Shown here piece after piece: positions 42,548 through 51,921 of a DNA stretch of 64,000 nucleotides; positions within the stretch are counted from its first letter, which is position 1; each line of letters starts with the position of its first letter. The notes beneath the pieces are model-generated. The model was not told the DNA's origin and did not search any database. It saw nothing but the letters and a program-made list of their open reading frames with translations. A program made the position numbers and the translations under genes. Source of the DNA: Sphingomonadales bacterium (GTDB lineage Bacteria > Pseudomonadota > Alphaproteobacteria > Sphingomonadales > Sphingomonadaceae); the NCBI GenBank assembly GCA_016714795.1, contig JADKCA010000001.1, forward strand, positions 248,001 through 312,000, read 5' to 3'.

Positions 42548-44353
42548 TTGACCACCCGGAAGCCTTATCCCTTGCGCTACGATGACCGCCTTGAAACCAT
42601 CATGAAGGCCCGCACCCGGGATGCGGGTGCGCGTTCCGCGATGTGGGTGCAACTGGTGGATGTGCTGGCGCAGGATCGCGGCAATTTCCCGCCGGAACTG
42701 AAGGATAGCGCATTTCGCTGGCTGGACAAATGGCGGCAGGATGTGCCCGAGCGTCGCCGCCTTGGCGCAGCCGTCGCCATTGCGGGTAAACCGGTCTCAG
42801 ATGGCTTGCTGGACTTTTTCGCGCGCGATGTGGCTGCGGTTGCAAAGCCTGTTCTGAAGCGCTGCCCGCCGGGTTCCGGCTGGTTGGGGATGCTTGCGGG
42901 CTGGCCTGCATCATCGCGCGCCATTCTGGCCGAACGCACCGACCTGCCGGAGGATCTGGCGCGCGGTCTGGCAAGCCTTGGCCCGCAGACGCTGGCTTTG
43001 CCGCCAATTGCGGTTGAGCCGAAAGCCGCGCCGCTTGCGCCGCCAATCCGCTTTGACCCGGCATTGACCGGCTCGGTAGAAACCATCGCGCCCGTCCATG
43101 GAACGCCGCAGCTGGCAGAGCCGCAGTCGCCCGAAATGCCGGTGCTTGATCTGCCGGTTGAAGCCATCGTTGCGGAACCGATTTCAGAAGCGATGCCGCC
43201 AGTTGAACCGGTCGCGCCCGCCGTGGCACCGATCAACGAACTGCTCGCGCGCATTGATCGCTATCGCAAGGATAATCCGCAAAGTGCACAGGCTGCGCGG
43301 GGCTCTGGCGGGCCAGCCAAGGCCTTTGTATTTGAAACCGACCGCAATGGCGCGATCAACTGGCTGGATGGTGCCCCGCGCGGCGCACTGATCGGCCTGT
43401 CGCTGGCCGATATGGCCCTGCCTGGCGAATGCGGAGTAGACGGGCAGGCGGCAGGGGCCTTCCGCAAGCGCGCGCGCTTCGACCATGCCCGGCTGCGTGT
43501 CAGCGGCCATGGCCCGGCAGCGGGTGACTGGCTGATTTCCGGTGATCCGGTGTTCGATCCCGAAGGCGGGCGTTTTCTGGGTTATCAGGGGCAGGCGCGC
43601 CGGATGACGGCTGACGCGCCCGAAGGTGCTGCTGTGCCGCTTATTGGTGGAGCGATGCGCCCGGAATCGGTGCGTCAGCTGGTCCATGAACTGCGCACGC
43701 CGCTCAATGCAATTCGCGGTTTCGCCGAAATGATTGAAGGCCAGTTCCTCGGCCCGGTGGCGGATGGATACCGGCAGCGTGCCGATGCGATTATTCGCGA
43801 TTCGCAGCGTCTGCTTCGGGTTTTTGAGGATCTGGACAGCGCAGCGCGGCTGGAATCGGGCGATTTCCCGATTGCAGAGGGTGCCCGTGTCGATCTCGTC
43901 GGGTTGGTGCGCGAGAGCTTTGCGCAGGCCTCTCCCATGGCGACCGAGCGCAAGATCAGCCTGCGCGTGTCGCTGCCCGAAGGCGATATCATGGCCGGGT
44001 TGGATGAAGGCAGCTCGACGCAGCTGCTGTCTGGATTTGTCGAATTGCTGGCGGGGGTTGCGCGTGAAAGCGACGTGATCCAGGTCTCGCTGGATCGACA
44101 GGCCATGGCTGCGCATCTGGTGGCAATGCCGGTGCACGAGGCTGGATTGCCCGCCGGGTGGGATTGGTCAGCCACTGTCGCCGAGGGGCCGGGCCAGCCT
44201 TCTGACATCCTGCCTTTGGGGCTGGGATACAAATTCCGTCTGCTGTCCCGCCTTGCTCAGCGGGTCGGAGGATCGCTTTCCGGCACCGCAAACCGCTTGA
44301 CCTTGATCCTGCCCATGGCGACGTCTAGGGAGGAACAGACCAAGCGGGGGTAA
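42548..44353 (+). CDS. HisKA histidine kinase with a degenerate ATPase domain
   Basis: A 601-residue cytoplasmic protein without membrane helices. The N-terminal 150 residues are a helical region (ARSAMWVQLVDVLAQDRG, AKPVLKRCPPGSGWLGML). A Pro/Ala-rich linker follows, then a PAS-like part, and a HisKA dimerisation domain with the phospho-acceptor His380 in VHELRTPLNAIRGF. The following ATPase part lacks a recognisable N box and DxGxG motif, so kinase activity is doubtful. The start is read as TTG with AGGA upstream. No response regulator is adjacent. It may act in a phosphorelay or as a phosphatase or scaffold. Confidence 0.75.
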   Translation: MTTRKPYPLRYDDRLETIMKARTRDAGARSAMWVQLVDVLAQDRGNFPPELKDSAFRWLDKWRQDVPERRRLGAAVAIAGKPVSDGLLDFFARDVAAVAKPVLKRCPPGSGWLGMLAGWPASSRAILAERTDLPEDLARGLASLGPQTLALPPIAVEPKAAPLAPPIRFDPALTGSVETIAPVHGTPQLAEPQSPEMPVLDLPVEAIVAEPISEAMPPVEPVAPAVAPINELLARIDRYRKDNPQSAQAARGSGGPAKAFVFETDRNGAINWLDGAPRGALIGLSLADMALPGECGVDGQAAGAFRKRARFDHARLRVSGHGPAAGDWLISGDPVFDPEGGRFLGYQGQARRMTADAPEGAAVPLIGGAMRPESVRQLVHELRTPLNAIRGFAEMIEGQFLGPVADGYRQRADAIIRDSQRLLRVFEDLDSAARLESGDFPIAEGARVDLVGLVRESFAQASPMATERKISLRVSLPEGDIMAGLDEGSSTQLLSGFVELLAGVARESDVIQVSLDRQAMAAHLVAMPVHEAGLPAGWDWSATVAEGPGQPSDILPLGLGYKFRLLSRLAQRVGGSLSGTANRLTLILPMATSREEQTKRG

Positions 44354-44373
44354 TTCTAGCGTCGGGGCGGATT

Positions 44374-45417
44374 GTGGCGTCAAAAAAACAGGAAACGCGC
44401 AAACGCAACCTTGGCCGTCTGGATCATGTCGCCCGCAAGGCGGACAGAGTCAGCTTTCCGGCGGATTTCGGGCGTCGTTACGTCATCTATGTCGATACCG
44501 AAGAGGAATTTGACTGGACGCAGCCGCAGCGCCGCGACGCCACGGGCACCAGCCATATGCGCTATCTGCCTGAATTCCAGAAGATGGCGGAATCGCACGG
44601 GGCTTCGCCCTGCTATCTGGTGGATTGGCCGATCATCGACACGCCGAGTTCTGCCGAGGTGATCAACCAGATGCTGGCGGGCGGACATAGTTCGGTCGGC
44701 ACGCAGCTGCATCCCTGGGTGAATCCGCCGTTCGAAGAAGAGGTCAACGCGCACAACAGCTATGTGTGCAACCTTCCGGTCGAATTGCAGCGGGCCAAGC
44801 TGCACGCGCTGACAGACAGGATCGCCGCTGTGACGGGCAAGCGGCCAGAAGTGTATCGCGCAGGCCGCTACGGCGTGGGCCAGCACACCGCCGAACTGCT
44901 GGTGGAAGCCGGATATAAGGTCGATACGTCAATCCGCCCCTATTTCGATTACAGCGCTGATGGTGGCCCCAGTTTCCTGAAGCACAACCCGTGGCCGTCC
45001 TGGGCGGGGCCCGATGGCAGCCTGATCGAGCTGCCGTTGAGCGTGGCCTATGTCGGACGGATGCGGGGCGTGGGTGCGGCGCTCAGCCGTTACTCCAGCA
45101 AGAAGGCGGTGGCGATTTCCGCGCTCTCGCGTTCCGGGATGCTCTCTCGCGTGGCACTCACGCCCGAAGACATGCCCGAAGCCGAAGTGCGGCAGGCAAT
45201 CGACGCGCTGCTGGCGGACGGGCAGGTTTACCTCTCCATCTCCTTCCATTCGCCCTCCGTCGCGCCGGGGCACACGCCCTATGTGCGCAACTCGGCCGAA
45301 TTATCGCTGTTCTACGATTGGTGGGACATCGTCCTGAACCATCTCCACCGCCACGGTGTGAAGCCGGCCTCGGTGGAAGATGTAATTGCGGCCGCCTGGG
45401 TGTCGCGGGGCTTGTAA
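44374..45417 (+). CDS. polysaccharide deacetylase family protein (WalW type)
   Basis: A 347-residue protein from a GTG start with GGGGCGG upstream. It contains YVIYVDTEEEFDW, VGTQLHPWVNPPF, VYRAGRYGVGQHTAELLVEAG and SFHSPSVAPG, which correspond to the metal and catalytic segments of the NodB fold: Asp at the start, His in the QLHPW motif and His in the SFH motif. It would act on a cell-surface or exopolysaccharide substrate, unknown here. It lies 20 bases after the histidine kinase stop and may share its transcript. Confidence 0.85.
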   Translation: MASKKQETRKRNLGRLDHVARKADRVSFPADFGRRYVIYVDTEEEFDWTQPQRRDATGTSHMRYLPEFQKMAESHGASPCYLVDWPIIDTPSSAEVINQMLAGGHSSVGTQLHPWVNPPFEEEVNAHNSYVCNLPVELQRAKLHALTDRIAAVTGKRPEVYRAGRYGVGQHTAELLVEAGYKVDTSIRPYFDYSADGGPSFLKHNPWPSWAGPDGSLIELPLSVAYVGRMRGVGAALSRYSSKKAVAISALSRSGMLSRVALTPEDMPEAEVRQAIDALLADGQVYLSISFHSPSVAPGHTPYVRNSAELSLFYDWWDIVLNHLHRHGVKPASVEDVIAAAWVSRGL

Positions 45418-45455
45418 CTTACGCGCATTGGCGGCTATTGCGCCTGCTCCACTGG

Positions 45456-45532
45456 GGGCCCGTAGCTCAGTTGGTTAGAGCTGGCCGCTCATAACGGCTA
45501 GGTCGCGGGTTCGAGTCCTGCCGGGCCTACCA
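45456..45532 (+). tRNA. tRNA with CAU anticodon, probably tRNA-Ile2
   Basis: Cloverleaf with acceptor GGGCCCG/CGGGCCT (a G-U first pair), D arm, anticodon loop CTCATAA and T arm CGGGTTCGAGTCCTG, plus an encoded CCA. Anticodon CAT could mean elongator Met, initiator Met or lysidine-modified Ile2. It lacks the anticodon-stem GGG pairs of initiators, and its TAGGTCGCGGGTTC arm looks more like Ile2, so I favour tRNA-Ile2. Confidence 0.9.
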
Positions 45533-45603
45533 GATTGTCCTCCCCTTGCGCTTCAAAGCTCAGCGATTAGTGTCTGCCCAAGAGGAAGACAGGGAGAGGG
45601 TGC

Positions 45604-47079
45604 ATGGGGAAATTGAGAAAAGGGCTTGGCGGGGCTGCCGCCGTGCTGGCCTTGGCGGCAGGTGTGGCGGCGTATCGCACGGCAACCTTCGCACCGGAAG
45701 CCGTGGCTTCCCCGGATGGCGTGACGCTGGCCGCTATTCCGGCCTTTGATGAAGCCAATGCCGCGAAGAACCTCTCTGCCGCCGTGCGCTTCAAAACGAT
45801 TTCACATCAGGGCGCGGCAGAGAATGACGCCGCGCAATGGACGGCTTTGCAGGCATGGCTGCAATCCACCTATCCGCTGATGCACAAGGCCATGGCGCGG
45901 GAATTGGTGGGCGGGCAGACCCTGCTCTATCGTTGGGAAGGGAGCGATCCGCAGGCCGAACCCATCATCCTGATGGCGCATCAGGATGTTGTCCCCGTCA
46001 CGCCCGGCACCGAGAAGGACTGGACGCACGCGCCCTTTGACGGAGTGATTGCCGATGGGGCCGTCTGGGGACGGGGCAGCGTGGATGACAAGGGTTCGCT
46101 CGTCTGCCTGTTCGAAGCCATGGAGGCGCTGGCCCGGCAGGGCTTCACGCCGAAGCGCACTGTCTATCTCGTCAGCGGCCATGATGAGGAAGTGGGCGGG
46201 AAGGGGGCAAAGGCAACTGCCGAACTGCTCAAGGCGCGCGGCGTGAAAGCGCTTTTCACGATTGATGAAGGCAGCGTGATCGTGGCCGATGCGCCGGTGG
46301 TGAACAAGCCTGCCATCATGATCGGCGTTGCTGAAAAGGGCTATGCCACGCTGAAGGTCACGGCGAATGCACCCGGTGGCCACAGCTCCATGCCGCCCAA
46401 GGAAACGGGCGTGATCAATCTCGCCAAGGCGGTGATTGCCATCAATGACAATCAGTTCCCGCTGCGGCTGGATGGTCCTGCGGTTTCGATGCTGGAGGCG
46501 CTGGCAGCGGAGAAAGGCGGCAGCACCAAGCTGGCGGTGGCCAATCGCTGGCTGTTCGGGCCGATGGTGAAGGGGCAGGTGGCGGGCACACCGTCCGGGG
46601 CGGCGTCGCTCCATACCACCATTGCCCCCACCATGTTGCAGGGAAGCCCCAAGGAGAATGTCCTGCCGCAATCCGCCAACGCGCTGATCAATTACCGTAT
46701 CGCGCCTTGGGACCGGTCTGCGGACGTGATGGCGCGGGCGAAGCAGGCCACGCAGGGAATGCCGGTCGCGCTTGACTGGGTGGAGCCGCCGCGTGAGCCG
46801 ACGCCGGTCAGTTCCACCAACTCGGAAGGCTGGCGCTTTATCGCGGCGGCCGCGCGTGTTCAGGCCAAGGATGCGGTCATCGCCCCCTATCTGGTGGTGG
46901 CGGGAACGGACAGCCGCAACTTCTCCGGAGTCTCGCGCGACGTCTATCGCTTCATGCCGATGCTCTTCACCATGAAGGAAACGGCGATGATCCACGGTAC
47001 CAACGAGCATATGTCCATCGAAAACCTGCGTCGCATGGTGGGCTTTTATGCCCAGCTGATTGCAACCTCTGCGGGATAG
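45604..47079 (+). CDS. M20 family metallopeptidase (carboxypeptidase)
   Basis: A 491-residue protein with an N-terminal signal/anchor segment (GLGGAAAVLALAAGVAAYR) and an M20 catalytic domain. Zinc-site segments are LMAHQDVVPV, AVWGRGSVDDKGS, VSGHDEEVGG and, at the end, MIHGTNEHMS; a lid domain is inserted in the middle. Relatives include PM20D1 and bacterial carboxypeptidases that cut N-acyl amino acids or dipeptides. Export to the periplasm is likely. It lies between two tRNA genes and appears monocistronic. Confidence 0.9.
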   Translation: MGKLRKGLGGAAAVLALAAGVAAYRTATFAPEAVASPDGVTLAAIPAFDEANAAKNLSAAVRFKTISHQGAAENDAAQWTALQAWLQSTYPLMHKAMARELVGGQTLLYRWEGSDPQAEPIILMAHQDVVPVTPGTEKDWTHAPFDGVIADGAVWGRGSVDDKGSLVCLFEAMEALARQGFTPKRTVYLVSGHDEEVGGKGAKATAELLKARGVKALFTIDEGSVIVADAPVVNKPAIMIGVAEKGYATLKVTANAPGGHSSMPPKETGVINLAKAVIAINDNQFPLRLDGPAVSMLEALAAEKGGSTKLAVANRWLFGPMVKGQVAGTPSGAASLHTTIAPTMLQGSPKENVLPQSANALINYRIAPWDRSADVMARAKQATQGMPVALDWVEPPREPTPVSSTNSEGWRFIAAAARVQAKDAVIAPYLVVAGTDSRNFSGVSRDVYRFMPMLFTMKETAMIHGTNEHMSIENLRRMVGFYAQLIATSAG

Positions 47080-47116
47080 ACTTGGGCGGCATCCGCGTCT
47101 AAAGCACCGCCGGTGT

Positions 47117-47193
<77 letters not shown>

Positions 47194-47241
47194 GTTTTCT
47201 GCCGTTTTTGGAGAGGGTTCCAGAAGCGGTTTACAGGGGGT

Positions 47242-47330
47242 TTACAGTTGGCGGGCCGCGATGCGGGTGGCCAGTTCTTCGAGCCTCTGGTGGTTCGGGC
47301 AATATCTGGCGCGGATTCGGGCTATGTCTG
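47242..47330 (-). pseudogene. C-terminal coding remnant beside tRNA-Pro
   Basis: On the minus strand one frame reads ADIARIRARYCPNHQ then RLEELATRIAARQL to a TAA at 47242. It looks like a real C-terminus without its upstream part. A leftover integrase end is one possibility because such genes abut tRNAs, but no family motif proves it. Confidence 0.3.
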
Positions 47331-47347
47331 CGACCGGCCAGCCGATC

Positions 47348-47617
47348 ATGGGTATCATCATCATGCTCGTCGTCGGAGGGGTGCTTGGTTGGATCGCATC
47401 CATGCTCATGCGCACAGATGGCCAGCAGGGCATTTTCCTCAATATCGTGATCGGCATCGTCGGTGCCGTTCTCTCGGGATATTTCGTGCCCCCCTTTCTT
47501 GGCGGAGCACCGATTACGACGGGCTCGTTCGACATGAAGTCGTTGGTCGTCTCGCTTCTGAGTGCTCTCATCCTGCTTGCGATCATCAACCTGATCCGTC
47601 GCGGTAACGTGCGCTAG
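47348..47617 (+). CDS. GlsB/YeaQ/YmgE-family stress-response membrane protein
   Basis: An 89-residue protein with three hydrophobic helices: GIIIMLVVGGVLGWIASML, GIFLNIVIGIVGAVLSGYF and LVVSLLSALILLAIINLI. The Gly-rich pattern and length match the GlsB/YeaQ (transglycosylase-associated) family, which is linked to envelope and acid stress without a known activity. ATG 47348 is the usual family start; longer upstream frames run through tRNA-Pro and are not coding. Confidence 0.88.
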   Translation: MGIIIMLVVGGVLGWIASMLMRTDGQQGIFLNIVIGIVGAVLSGYFVPPFLGGAPITTGSFDMKSLVVSLLSALILLAIINLIRRGNVR

Positions 47618-47840
47618 ATTATTTCAAAGGAGCGGTGGCGGTACCGGTCGCGGCGGTTTCGGCGCGGCAGAACCGTCACGCTTAGCGGCACAGCGGGTCG
47701 CGCGAACGGGCCAGCGACATCGCCGTCACGAAGACGTGGAACGGCGCTTTCAAACGTGGCGGCCCGTTCGATTGTTGTCGGCCTCGGCCCAAGGCTGGCA
47801 GAGGACGGTTCAACAATCGCAACGCACCGGCAGACTCCAG

Positions 47841-48695
47841 TTATCCGGGCGCCATCGCCTTGAACATGGCGGCGACGGGCTTGAACATGTCATCCATCAT
47901 CTGGCCCACATCGCTCGGCGTTGTCGCGAGCGTACCGCCGGGGAAGGGCGGTTGCGGATGATATTCGGCTTGCAGCATTAGGCTCTGGGCATAGGGTTTG
48001 CCACGGAGCATCTCGACGAGCGCGAGACCGAAATCGAGACCGGATGAGACGCCTGCGCCGGTCAGGATATTGCCATCCTTCACGACCCGCTCATTGACCG
48101 GGGTCGCACCAAAATCTGCCAGCGTTTCGCGCGTCACCCAGTGAGAGGTGGCGCGCTTGCCCTTGAGCAGCCCCGCCTTGGCCAGCACCATCGATCCGGT
48201 GCAGACGCTGGTGATGTGCTTGGCGCGGGACGCGCGGTCTTTTACCCAACCGATCGTGTCTGTTCGGCCCATCACGGAGAGCGTGCCCTCCGTCCCGCCG
48301 GGGATGAACAGCACATCCAGATCCTTGGGCGCGTCGGCCATCGTCATGGTCGGACTGATGGCAAGGCCGAGATCGGACATGACGGGGCTCAGATCTTTCT
48401 CGGTCGTCACCAGCTGCACCTTGGCGCCCCACATGCAGGCAAAGAAATAATGCGGGCCGACCAGATCGAGCGCGGTGAATTTGGGATAGAGCAGCATCGC
48501 CACCTGCTCCTGCCCCCACAGGCCCGGCCCCAGCACTTTCGACATGGCGGCCATATGGTCTTCATTGCTCATCGCGGTGGCGGCAGGAGCGGCCTTGGCG
48601 GTTTCTGCCGCCATGGCGCGTTCCAGCGCGAGGTAAGGGGCCAGCAAGGCCGCCCCGGTAAAGCCCTGCAACAGGGCGCGGCGGTTGGTGTCCAT
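47841..48695 (-). CDS. DJ-1/PfpI family protein, Tat-exported (isonitrile-hydratase-like)
   Basis: A 284-residue protein with a twin-arginine-type start (NRRALLQGFTGAALLAPYL) followed by a DJ-1/PfpI domain. The nucleophile elbow is SVCTGSMVLAKAGLLKG with Cys165, as in isocyanide hydratases, and the partner TSHW follows. The exported location is unusual for this family. GGGAG precedes the chosen ATG. It is the last gene of the putative copper operon and lies 14 bases after the receptor stop. The substrate is unknown. Confidence 0.82.
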   Translation of the reverse strand: MDTNRRALLQGFTGAALLAPYLALERAMAAETAKAAPAATAMSNEDHMAAMSKVLGPGLWGQEQVAMLLYPKFTALDLVGPHYFFACMWGAKVQLVTTEKDLSPVMSDLGLAISPTMTMADAPKDLDVLFIPGGTEGTLSVMGRTDTIGWVKDRASRAKHITSVCTGSMVLAKAGLLKGKRATSHWVTRETLADFGATPVNERVVKDGNILTGAGVSSGLDFGLALVEMLRGKPYAQSLMLQAEYHPQPPFPGGTLATTPSDVGQMMDDMFKPVAAMFKAMAPG

Positions 48696-48709
48696 CGAAT
48701 ATCTCCCGA

Positions 48710-49129
48710 TCAGAAGTTTGCGCCAAGGGTGAGATAGGCTGAGCGCGGATTGCCGGGGCGCACGACATTCTGGGCATAGTAAGCGTAGGGCGCGAAATAT
48801 TTCTTGTTGAACAAATTGTCGACACGCAGCCCGATGCGCACCGGGCCAAGGCTGTAGGCCGCCTGCGCATCCGCCAGCGTGTAGCCTTTGGCGGTTTCGG
48901 TGTTGGGCAGCGCGAGCCATGTCTTGGAGACGGTGGTGAGTCCCGCACCCAGTTCCAGCCCATTGCCGAAGCGATAGCGCGCGGCAATGCGGCCCCGACT
49001 CTTGGGCACGCGGGCAAGGCGGCTTCCCACCGGGATGATCGTATCGGCCACCACTTTCGCGTTGGTATAGCCATAGGATGCCAGAAGCGAGAAGGCGGCG
49101 GAGGGCTCATAGATCAGATCCAGTTCCAC
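48710..49129 (-). CDS. TonB-dependent receptor of the copper locus, C-terminal segment
   Basis: This frame encodes the last part of the receptor: strands VELDLIYEPSAAF-like, LLASYGYTNAKV, the box IGLRVDNLFNKKYF and the final aromatic residue (LTLGANF). It has no start of its own; it is joined to the upstream segment by one missing base near 49150. If restored, the receptor would have about 688 residues. Confidence 0.75.
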   Translation of the reverse strand: MELDLIYEPSAAFSLLASYGYTNAKVVADTIIPVGSRLARVPKSRGRIAARYRFGNGLELGAGLTTVSKTWLALPNTETAKGYTLADAQAAYSLGPVRIGLRVDNLFNKKYFAPYAYYAQNVVRPGNPRSAYLTLGANF

Positions 49130-50775
49130 GCCCGTGCTCCGCTGCTTGCCGGTCTGATCGAGGTGAGGAAAGTGAATGGATCGGGTGTCGGCACATTGGT
49201 GCGCGTCAGCCGGAAGGCGGAAACCGTGCCTGAAAGTCCGGAACCCTTCAGCGCGAACTTCAGGCCGCCCTCCAGACTCTTCGACTTTTCAGGAAGTGGT
49301 GCGTTGGTTCCGTTGAAGAAGAGCGAGAGCCGCGAACCTGTGGCATAGCCCGCGAACAGCGAGACGCCTTTGGTGAGGTCAATTGTCGCACCGATGCGCG
49401 GATTGATCTCATGATAGACCTCATCATTGCCGGCCCCGCCCTGCAATTCGTTGATCCGCATCCGGCTGTACCGGACAGAGGCAAGCAGGTGGAACCTTTC
49501 GGCAAAGGTCATCTGGTCCTGCGCATAAAGCGCGAAGGTGGAATAGCGGCTGATGTTCGACGGCACGGCGGCAGGCTCGACATAAGAGATGTCGGAGTTG
49601 GGATCGGCCAGATCAATGAAGCTCGCGCCGAACAGATCGAAGGTCAGCATCCCGTCATAATTGACGCGATGCCATTGCGCGCCGGCCAGCAGGACATGGT
49701 CGATCCCGCCAGTCGAAACTTCTGCCGAGAGCGAGGCATCGGCAGTCCATTCGGCCACATCGGATTTGAGCGCGGCATTCACTTCTGCACAAAAGGTTCC
49801 GGCGCACGGAAAGAAGGACAGAAAGGGAGAGGCGCTATATTCATCAAAGCGGTTCTCGTAGCGACGCACGCGGAGGTTGGCCTTGATCGTGTCAGACAGG
49901 CGCTGCGTCACTTCCAGGCTGGCGCTGAAATTCTCGATGTCGGAGCGGGGCGCGTTGGTGGCGCTGGTGAAGCGGTCGCGCTTGATGCCCGCCACGCCGC
50001 GCAGCACACCGGGCAAGCCGACATATTCGAGTTGCTTGATGCGGCTGTAATTGACGCGCGCGATGATGTCTGTGCCTTCGGATGGCTGCAAGCGGATCGA
50101 CGGCGCGAGGATGAGGCGGTTGATATTGACCTTGTCGATATAGTCATTCGCCTTCTGGCCTTCGCCCACCAGCCGGATCGCAGCCGAATCCGAAAGGGCG
50201 ATGTTGGCGTCTCCGGCGAGGGCATAGGTGTCATAACTGCCAACGCGCGCCCGCACGGCGTTTGCGCTTTTGAAGTTGGCGGTTTTGGTCACCTGATTGA
50301 TCAGCCCGCCCACCGGCGCACCAATGCCGCCGCCGAACAAGGTCGATGTCGGCCCCTTGGCGACTTCGACGCGCTCGATATGCCACAGGCTCGCGGCATC
50401 GCTGACAGCGGTATCGCCATAGCCGACGAGGCCGTCTGTGAAGATTTCAGCCTCAAAGCCGCGCACGATGGGATTGACCAGCAGCATTTCGGAAGAGTGT
50501 GAAGGCGTGACGTTGGAGACGTTGGCCAGCGCCTCGTCCATCGAATTCAGCTCCTGATCCTTGATCAGGGCTGCTGTCAGCACCTGCACCGATTGCGGTG
50601 TTTCCTGAATCGAAACCGGCGTGCGCAGCGTGGTCGCCTCGGCGGCGACATAGCCTTGCTCCTTCTGGCCGGTGACGATGATGTCGTCCGGCGTCCAGCC
50701 TTCGGCCTTGTCCTGCGCGAAGGCAGGCGTTGTGGCCGCCAGAGCAAGGGTGAGGGTGGTGAGTGAGGTCTTCAT
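49114..50775 (-). CDS. TonB-dependent receptor of the copper locus, N-terminal segment (frameshifted)
   Basis: The frame starts with a signal peptide (LTLALAATTPAFAQ), a plug domain (TPVSIQETPQSVQVLTAALI, IVRGFEAEIFTDG, EVAKGPTSTLFGGG) and most of the barrel. After TPDPFTFLTSI the reading runs into RPASSGARAW and a stop, whereas frame -1 continues as TGKQRSTGVELDL. The plug looks siderophore-type, but it lies after SCO1 and PCu(A)C, so copper or a copper chelate is an alternative substrate. Whether the gene is dead or the base was lost in sequencing cannot be told. Confidence 0.8.
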   Translation of the reverse strand: MKTSLTTLTLALAATTPAFAQDKAEGWTPDDIIVTGQKEQGYVAAEATTLRTPVSIQETPQSVQVLTAALIKDQELNSMDEALANVSNVTPSHSSEMLLVNPIVRGFEAEIFTDGLVGYGDTAVSDAASLWHIERVEVAKGPTSTLFGGGIGAPVGGLINQVTKTANFKSANAVRARVGSYDTYALAGDANIALSDSAAIRLVGEGQKANDYIDKVNINRLILAPSIRLQPSEGTDIIARVNYSRIKQLEYVGLPGVLRGVAGIKRDRFTSATNAPRSDIENFSASLEVTQRLSDTIKANLRVRRYENRFDEYSASPFLSFFPCAGTFCAEVNAALKSDVAEWTADASLSAEVSTGGIDHVLLAGAQWHRVNYDGMLTFDLFGASFIDLADPNSDISYVEPAAVPSNISRYSTFALYAQDQMTFAERFHLLASVRYSRMRINELQGGAGNDEVYHEINPRIGATIDLTKGVSLFAGYATGSRLSLFFNGTNAPLPEKSKSLEGGLKFALKGSGLSGTVSAFRLTRTNVPTPDPFTFLTSIRPASSGARAWNWI

Positions 50776-50813
50776 GTGGATACTCCCTGTGAAATTGTGT
50801 TGTTTCGTGTCGA

Positions 50814-51446
50814 TCAGCCCACCAGCCGTTTGAGTTTGGCGAGCGCCATCTCGTCGGCCTCTTCATGGGCAATGATGGATTGGAGTGTGCCGTCTGCGGT
50901 CATCAGATAAGTCGCGGCGGTGTGATCGATGGTGTAATCGCCATCGGGCTTGGCGGCGTCGAGCGGGACGCGCTTCACATAGACGCCAAAGCCCTTCTGG
51001 ATGCCCGCCAGCTGCGCGGGCGTACCGGTCAGCCCGATGATCGGCGTGTTGAACAGTGCAACATATTTGCCGATGCCGTCGCGGCTATCATGGCCGGGAT
51101 CGACCGAGACGAACACGATGGCGAATTTCATGCCATCCGCACCCAGCTTTTGCCGCAAGCGTGCCATGCGGGCCAGATTGGTGGGGCACATGTCCGGGCA
51201 GCGCGTGAAGCCAAAAAAGATGGCATAAGGCTTGCCCGCCAAAGTCTTGTCGCTGATGGTTGTGCCATCGGGTGCGGTGAGTGCGAACGGGCCGCCGAAA
51301 CGGCTCGCCACGCCGGCCGGCGGGGCATGTCGGCTATCCCCCAGCCATGCAATAAGGCCCATGATCGTGACCAGCGCCACAGCAATCCAAAGGAACGCGC
51401 GCAGTGTGACGAGCCCCCGCGGGGCGGCGGGTTTAGTGTCCGGCAT
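50814..51446 (-). CDS. SCO family protein (SCO1/SenC/PrrC)
   Basis: A 210-residue membrane-anchored protein with one N-terminal helix (FLWIAVALVTIMGLIAWLG) and a thioredoxin-like domain. The copper ligands are visible: Cys pair in TRCPDMCPTN and His in YTIDHTAATYL. SCO proteins insert copper into cytochrome oxidase CuA. It starts 14 bases inside the PCu(A)C gene end, so the two are coupled. Confidence 0.92.
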   Translation of the reverse strand: MPDTKPAAPRGLVTLRAFLWIAVALVTIMGLIAWLGDSRHAPPAGVASRFGGPFALTAPDGTTISDKTLAGKPYAIFFGFTRCPDMCPTNLARMARLRQKLGADGMKFAIVFVSVDPGHDSRDGIGKYVALFNTPIIGLTGTPAQLAGIQKGFGVYVKRVPLDAAKPDGDYTIDHTAATYLMTADGTLQSIIAHEEADEMALAKLKRLVG

Positions 51447-51921
51447 GATTCTTCGCCGCAGGGTTCATCGCGCCGGCCTGTTGAACCGCAAACTGAACCT
51501 TGACCGCGCCCGCGCGCTGGAAACGCAGCGATACGGGCACCTTGGTTCCCTTCGCCAGCGGCCTCTTCAGTCCCATGAACATGATGTGCAGGCCACCTGG
51601 CTTCAGCGAGACCGTTTGCCCGGCAGGGATGACAATGCCATCTTTCACCTGCCGCATGCGCATCACGCCATTATCCATCGTCATCGTGTGGAGCTGCACT
51701 TCCGCTGCAACGGGTGATGTTGCGGACAGCAATCTGTCATCGGCCTTGCCTGCATTGCGGATGTCCATGAAACCACCACCCACCACCTGACCTTGCGCGG
51801 TCTCTCGCGCCCAGGGATGATCGATGGTCAAACCACCCGATTTGAAACTATGCGCCAGAAGCGGAGCAGAGGCTGCGGCCAGCAACAGCAGTGCAGTGCG
51901 GAACAATAGGGAACGGGTCAT
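51433..51921 (-). CDS. periplasmic copper chaperone PCu(A)C
   Basis: A 162-residue protein with a signal peptide (LLFRTALLLLAAASAPLLAH) and the Cu(I) motif of the family: HTMTMDNGVMRMRQV followed by PGGLHIMFMGLKRPL, so the His and Met ligands are all present. PCu(A)C passes copper to SCO1 or directly to CuA. GGAGA precedes the start, which overlaps a small upstream gene as ATGA. Confidence 0.93.
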   Translation of the reverse strand: MTRSLLFRTALLLLAAASAPLLAHSFKSGGLTIDHPWARETAQGQVVGGGFMDIRNAGKADDRLLSATSPVAAEVQLHTMTMDNGVMRMRQVKDGIVIPAGQTVSLKPGGLHIMFMGLKRPLAKGTKVPVSLRFQRAGAVKVQFAVQQAGAMNPAAKNHAGH

